A stretch of 11,091 nt of DNA from Methanoregula sp. (lineage in GTDB: Archaea; Halobacteriota; Methanomicrobia; Methanomicrobiales; Methanospirillaceae), in the NCBI GenBank assembly GCA_003136075.1, contig PNBP01000051.1:7998-19088 (forward strand), given 5' to 3'. This document shows, one piece after another, positions 7,540 to 11,091 of the stretch. Below the pieces are notes generated by a model. It had not been told where the DNA came from. It worked only from the letters and a program-made list of their open reading frames with translations, and ran no database searches. The position numbers and the translations under genes are program-made. Each line of letters opens with the position of its first letter. The first letter of the stretch is position 1.

Positions 7540-8973
7540 ATGTCAGAGCGAGAACCAAAAAAGAACATCAAGGAGATCAGCCCGATCGATGTCTACAAAC
7601 TCCTCCCCAAGACGAACTGCCGGGAATGCGGTGAAGCGAACTGCATGGCGTTTGCCACCCGGGTGGTGAACGGCGAACTCAATGTGGACAACTGTCCGCC
7701 GGTAGCAAAGGAGGAATACCGGACCAGTTATGAGAAACTGCTCCGTCTCATGGCACCACCGGTCAAAACCGTGACCGTCGGCACGGGTGACCGGGCGATA
7801 AAGATCGGGGGGAAATATGTCCTTTACCGCCATGAATTCACCTACCATAACCCGACACCCATCGCACTGGATGTGTCTGATGACCTGTCCGATGCCGAAC
7901 GCGATGAGCGGGTGCGGGCTATCGGGAACTTTACCTACAATTATATCGGCCGGGAACTCCGGCTGGATGCGATTGCCATCCGTTCGACCCAGCATGATCC
8001 GGCAACCTTTGCCTCTGCCGTAAATGCGGTGGCCGCACAGACGGATCTTCCGCTCATTCTCTGCACCTATGATGCAGCAATTATGGCGGCAGGACTTGCG
8101 CATATCAAGGACCTCTGCCCGCTGTTGTATGCCGCCACAAAGGACAACTGGAAGGATATGGCCGAGCTGGCCCTGCGGTATCGCTGTCCGCTTGTCGTTT
8201 CGGCGCCGTATGATATCTCGGCACTGCGTTCACTGACAAAAACCTTAAACGAATATGGGGTAACCGATATCGTGCTCGACCCGGGCACATCGGTCGAACC
8301 AAACCTTGCCGGAACAATCCACAATTTTTCCCAGATCCGCCGGGCGGTCTTCCAGCAGCACGACGAATTGCTGGGATACCCTTTAGTCGGCACCCCGATT
8401 ACTGCATGGCTTTCCCCGGAACTCTCCCGTGAACTGATCCAGTGGAAAGAAGCCTGCATTACGTCGATGCTGATCTCACGGTATGCCGATCTCCTGATCC
8501 TGCACAGCATGGAAGGGTGGGTGCTCCTGCCCCAGCTGATCTGGCGGTTCAACACCTATACCGATCCCCGAAAACCGGTCTCGGTCGATACGGGTATCAG
8601 GACGTTTGGAACACCTGATAAAAATGCCCCGGTCCTTATCACGACCAACTATGCGCTTACCTACTTTACCGTCGAAAGTGATATCAAATCAGCAAATATT
8701 GACTGCTACCTGATCGTTGTAGATACCGGTGGAAACAGCGTGGAGAGTGCGGTAGCCGGGCGGTACCTGACCGCTGATTCCATGGCGATGGCATTAAAAG
8801 ACAACCATGTTCCTGATCTTGTCGATCACCGCTGGCTTATCATACCGGGACTTGCCGCCCGTTTGAGCGGCGAGACCGAAGAGGCGAGTGGCTGGCGGGT
8901 ATTGGTCGGCCCAAAGGATTCATCAGGTCTTGCAGGGTTCTTAAAAACGTACTGGCCGCCAAAAGAGCGATAA
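7540..8973 (+). CDS. cdhE: ACDS complex gamma subunit: corrinoid Fe-S protein, large subunit
   Basis: A 477-residue CdhE/AcsC-type protein that carries the cobamide and a [4Fe-4S] cluster and transfers the methyl group from methyl-tetrahydro(methano/sarcina)pterin to acetyl-CoA synthase. The N-terminal cluster motif is C27-x2-C30-x4-C35-x16-C52 (TNCRECGEANC to DNCPP), the signature of this family and of the MtrA-like methyltransferases. A TIM-barrel domain follows (about residues 100-320, with LRLDAIAIRSTQHDP, PLILCTYDAAI and VVSAPYDISALRS). The C-terminal Rossmann-like domain from about residue 355 binds the cobamide (APVLITTNYALTYFTVE, then YLIVVDTGGNSVESAVAGR). Its Co(I) state is oxygen- and redox-sensitive and can decay to inactive Co(II), which makes the downstream RACo-like gene a likely repair partner. 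Confidence 0.96.
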   Translation: MSEREPKKNIKEISPIDVYKLLPKTNCRECGEANCMAFATRVVNGELNVDNCPPVAKEEYRTSYEKLLRLMAPPVKTVTVGTGDRAIKIGGKYVLYRHEFTYHNPTPIALDVSDDLSDAERDERVRAIGNFTYNYIGRELRLDAIAIRSTQHDPATFASAVNAVAAQTDLPLILCTYDAAIMAAGLAHIKDLCPLLYAATKDNWKDMAELALRYRCPLVVSAPYDISALRSLTKTLNEYGVTDIVLDPGTSVEPNLAGTIHNFSQIRRAVFQQHDELLGYPLVGTPITAWLSPELSRELIQWKEACITSMLISRYADLLILHSMEGWVLLPQLIWRFNTYTDPRKPVSVDTGIRTFGTPDKNAPVLITTNYALTYFTVESDIKSANIDCYLIVVDTGGNSVESAVAGRYLTADSMAMALKDNHVPDLVDHRWLIIPGLAARLSGETEEASGWRVLVGPKDSSGLAGFLKTYWPPKER

Positions 8974-9057
8974 GTCAACAATCAGATAATAAAAAAACCA
9001 GGCGCCGGGTTCCGGACAACTGACATCCTGAACTTCACGCTGTAAACGAGTAGTACC
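8974..9057 (+). promoter_or_regulatory. cdhE to RACo-like gap, weak TATA-like site
   Basis: This 84-nt gap has no oligo-T terminator on the + strand, so read-through from cdhE is likely. ATAATAAAA at 8986-8994 is a possible TATA box that would start transcription near 9015, about 40 nt before the ATG. A 4-bp stem (CCGG/CCGG, 9005-9015) is too small to interpret. The downstream gene may therefore be co-transcribed and also have its own weak promoter. Confidence 0.3.
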
Positions 9058-10893
9058 ATGCAAAAACCTTCCCTGCGGGTAATTTTCCAGCCGATGAACA
9101 AGGTGCTGACCGTACCGGTTGGCACATTGCTTCTGGATGCCCTCCGGACCGCAGGTGTTGCGATTGAAAGCGTCTGCGGTGGGAAAGGTTTGTGCCGCAA
9201 GTGCAGGGTTATTCTCACCAAAGGTACCTGTACCTCGCTGCCCCAGATGGAGGCATCGCATCTCACTCCGGAGGAAGTAGCACAGGGTTACTATTGCGCC
9301 TGCCAGGTTACGCTCACTGAAGATGCGGAATTCACCATTCCCGTGGAGAGCCGGATTGATTCCCCCCGGATCCTGCTTTCTGCAGATATGAAGATCGAAA
9401 CGATATCCCCGTGTGTCCGCCGGTATCGTGTCGATATCCTGCCATCAGACGGATTACCCGGTGCGTCGTTCTCCATCCGGCTTGCTGGCTATTCCGGAGC
9501 CCGGCCACGTGTCCGGGATTCCCTGTACCGGACCTTTCACGCATCGTCGGAACCGCTCCTTGCGACGCTCTCATCTGTGCAGACTCCTCCCGAGATTATC
9601 GCTGTTGAACCTGTATCCGATGCCCACCCGATCTACGGTGTTGCCATCGATCTCGGGACAACAACGGTTGTCGGTTGCCTTGTGAATCTGGATAGCGGTA
9701 TGCTACTCGAAACCGGATCTACGCTCAACCGCCAGATTACCTACGGGGAAGAACTGATCACCCGCATCGGTTTTGCCGATTCACCCGATACGCTGGCAAC
9801 GCTCCGTCAGGCAGCTGTTGACAGTATTGATACGGTTATCTCTGACATTGTTTCCCGTGCCGGAATTCAGAAAACCGACATTATGGATATGTGCATTGCC
9901 GGAAATACGGTCATGCATCACCTGATATTGGGGATTGACCCGCGTTATCTTGAAATGGCAAACGCCGATATCTCCCGCATCCCGTTGAATAAACCCGCAC
10001 ATACCGCTGGTTTTTCCATTCACCCGGATGCACGGGTATACTATCTCCCCAATGTCAGCCGGTTTGTCGGAGGCGATGCGATTGGTGATGTAGTAGCCTC
10101 CGGGATGTACACATCGCCAGAACTCTCCCTCCTTGTTGATCTTGGCACAAACGGCGAGATAATTTTGGGGAACAAAGAATGGATGGCGTCGGTTTCCTGC
10201 GCATCCGGGCCGGCATTTGAAGGCGCGGGAATTACCTGTGGAATGCGGGCAAGCAAAGGTGCGATTGAACATGTCCGCATCGATCCATTAACCTCAGAAG
10301 TTTCGATGACCATCATCGGGAGTGATCTCCCCCGGGGAATCTGTGGGTCCGGCATTATCGATGCCGGGGCGGGGATGGTTGCAGCAGGCATTCTTGACTT
10401 TGCCGGGAAACTGAACGGGGACCACCCCCATGTCCGCCGGGGATCCGAAGGACTGGAATACGTGCTTGTCCATGCAGACAGAACAGCAACCGGTCATGAT
10501 CTGGTCATCACCCAGCGGGATATCGATTATCTTATGGACTCAAAAGCCGCTGCCTGCGGGGCGATCGGTGTCCTGTTAAAGAAATACAAACTCACGATCT
10601 CCGATATCCGGCATGTGTATCTTGCAGGCGCATTCGGGGCATATACGGATATGGGAAATGCGGTCCGTTTCGGCATACTACCGGCGTTTCCCCAAGCGGC
10701 ATTTCATCCGATTGGCAACGGTTCACTCTCCGGCGCGTATGCCACGCTTGTATCCTGCAATTATCGCATTATTGCAGAAACCGTGGCCAAAAAGATGGTC
10801 TACATCGATCTGCTGGTGGATACTGATTTTATTGAAGAGTATTCAGCGGCGCTGTATATTCCCGGGAAGAAGGAATTGTTCCCGGCACAGTAA
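9058..10893 (+). CDS. RACo/AcsV-like [2Fe-2S] ASKHA ATPase, probable corrinoid protein reactivator
   Basis: A 611-residue protein with the layout of RACo, the ATP-dependent reductive activator of the corrinoid Fe-S protein known from acetogenic and carboxydotrophic bacteria. Residues 1-95 form a ferredoxin-like domain with a [2Fe-2S] motif C40-x5-C46-x2-C49-x32-C82 (CGGKGLCRKC, later CACQ). A linker and middle domain reach to about 190. The C-terminal actin-like ASKHA domain (DUF4445 type) shows phosphate-binding loops at D198-T203 (AIDLGTTTVVG) and D361-E367 (LLVDLGTNGEI), with CGSGIIDA, AGNTVMHHL and the adenosine-site-like YLAGAFGAY (521-529). The C-terminus lacks the paired [4Fe-4S] cysteine motifs of methanogen RamA, which places it nearer RACo. 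Position right after cdhE suggests it reduces Co(II) to Co(I) on CdhDE. The ATG at 9058 is supported by the ferredoxin-domain strand LRVIFQP; no clear ribosome binding site precedes it. Its action on CdhDE is inferred. Confidence 0.85.
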   Translation: MQKPSLRVIFQPMNKVLTVPVGTLLLDALRTAGVAIESVCGGKGLCRKCRVILTKGTCTSLPQMEASHLTPEEVAQGYYCACQVTLTEDAEFTIPVESRIDSPRILLSADMKIETISPCVRRYRVDILPSDGLPGASFSIRLAGYSGARPRVRDSLYRTFHASSEPLLATLSSVQTPPEIIAVEPVSDAHPIYGVAIDLGTTTVVGCLVNLDSGMLLETGSTLNRQITYGEELITRIGFADSPDTLATLRQAAVDSIDTVISDIVSRAGIQKTDIMDMCIAGNTVMHHLILGIDPRYLEMANADISRIPLNKPAHTAGFSIHPDARVYYLPNVSRFVGGDAIGDVVASGMYTSPELSLLVDLGTNGEIILGNKEWMASVSCASGPAFEGAGITCGMRASKGAIEHVRIDPLTSEVSMTIIGSDLPRGICGSGIIDAGAGMVAAGILDFAGKLNGDHPHVRRGSEGLEYVLVHADRTATGHDLVITQRDIDYLMDSKAAACGAIGVLLKKYKLTISDIRHVYLAGAFGAYTDMGNAVRFGILPAFPQAAFHPIGNGSLSGAYATLVSCNYRIIAETVAKKMVYIDLLVDTDFIEEYSAALYIPGKKELFPAQ

Positions 10894-10902
10894 AATAAAT
10901 GA

Positions 10903-10911
10903 TTGTTTTTT
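10903..10911 (+). terminator. T-tract terminator at the cluster end
   Basis: A six-T run (10906-10911) starts 12 nt after the stop codon of the RACo-like gene. It fits an archaeal oligo-T termination signal for the cdh cluster; no stem is needed or seen. Confidence 0.5.
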
Positions 10912-11011
10912 CGGCTCTGTAGAAATTCTGAATTAAATTGCCATAATGCTCCTCGAGAGCTCCGGCAACCCTTGCCTTCGCCCCCGCCGCTATGGCACCC
11001 CCCGGTTGCGA

Positions 11012-11026
11012 TAGTGTAGTGTAGTA
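11012..11026 (+). repeat. Short tandem repeat TAGTG x3 (last unit TAGTA)
   Basis: Three adjacent 5-nt units, two TAGTG and one TAGTA, lie within the structured region. It is short and may be chance or part of a folded RNA. Confidence 0.4.
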
Positions 11027-11050
11027 TTCTCTTTCCGGGCATCATTCGCC

Positions 11051-11089
11051 CTTGAGCCCCCGTCCCCCTTGGGGGACTGGTGGCGCAAG
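11051..11089. repeat. Long imperfect hairpin, 16 potential pairs
   Basis: The core arms GTCCCCC (11062-11068) and GGGGGAC (11071-11077) are perfectly complementary around TT. Outside them, CTTGAGCC (11051-11058) pairs with GGCGCAAG (11082-11089) at seven of eight positions, and two of the C residues between (11060-11061) can pair with GG at 11079-11080. The result is nearly continuous pairing over 39 nt. It lacks the trailing T-run of an intrinsic terminator on either strand as far as visible. Function unknown. Confidence 0.6.
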
Positions 11090-11091
11090 AG

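Larger units (their letters stand above)
10912..11091. other. Non-coding, GC-rich structured region at the window edge
   Basis: About 180 nt without a supportable gene. The left part is AT-rich (to about 10945); the rest is markedly C-rich on the + strand. Several self-complementary elements are present: GGCAA/TTGCC (10964-10968 and 10972-10976), GGGC/GCCC (11037-11040 and 11048-11051), a long hairpin at 11051-11089, and CTCTT at 11029-11033 complementary to AAGAG at the very end (11087-11091). GCAACC (10965-10970) can also pair with GGTTGC (11004-11009). Such density of pairing suggests a structured RNA or an intergenic repeat, but the element runs into the window edge and no known family is recognised. 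Confidence 0.45.

Noticed and set aside
6605..7558. 317-codon open frame on the minus strand
   Set aside because: Antisense shadow of cdhD; rich in Cys, His and Arg without any motif, as expected for a reversed coding frame.
10800..11045. 81-codon minus-strand frame at the right edge
   Set aside because: It overlaps the end of the RACo-like gene, has no family resemblance, and runs through the palindromic region.
11030..11091. C/D-box guide RNA on the minus strand (ATGATGC resembles a C box)
   Set aside because: No D box (CTGA) lies at a suitable distance and the terminal stem is not formed around the motif.

Overview
The window looks archaeal and most likely comes from a methanogen, plausibly Methanomicrobiales or a relative. 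This is inferred from the protein families and from TATA-box-like promoters rather than from a database match. It carries one almost complete gene cluster, all on the + strand, for the acetyl-CoA decarbonylase/synthase (ACDS, the archaeal CODH/ACS). In a hydrogenotrophic methanogen this complex builds acetyl-CoA from a methyl-tetrahydropterin, CO2-derived CO and CoA.

Layout. Positions 2-208 are the C-terminal end of a DedA-family membrane protein, followed by a T-tract. A TATA-like promoter then precedes two tandem CooC-type nickel-insertion ATPases (295-1077 and 1109-1876). A second promoter-like region (1877-1995) leads into the five structural genes in the order cdhA (CODH alpha), cdhB (epsilon), cdhC (ACS beta), cdhD and cdhE (small and large corrinoid Fe-S protein subunits), with gaps of 3 to 14 nt. 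After an 84-nt gap comes a 611-residue ASKHA-family protein with an N-terminal [2Fe-2S] domain (9058-10893). It resembles RACo/AcsV, the bacterial ATP-dependent reductive activator of the corrinoid Fe-S protein. The last 200 nt (10894-11091) hold a T-tract and then a GC-rich, strongly self-complementary stretch that is cut by the window edge and contains no convincing gene.

How the genes work together. CdhAB reduces CO2 to CO, using a Ni-Fe-S C-cluster whose nickel is probably supplied by the CooC proteins. CdhDE carries the methyl group on a cobamide. CdhC joins methyl, CO and CoA at its Ni-containing A-cluster. The RACo-like protein would rescue CdhDE whose cobalt has oxidised to the inactive Co(II) state. 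The cluster therefore encodes enzyme, metal loading and redox repair together. The points most worth follow-up are the archaeal RACo-like gene beside cdhE, the CooC paralog with arginine in place of the signature lysine, and the unexplained structured element at the right edge.
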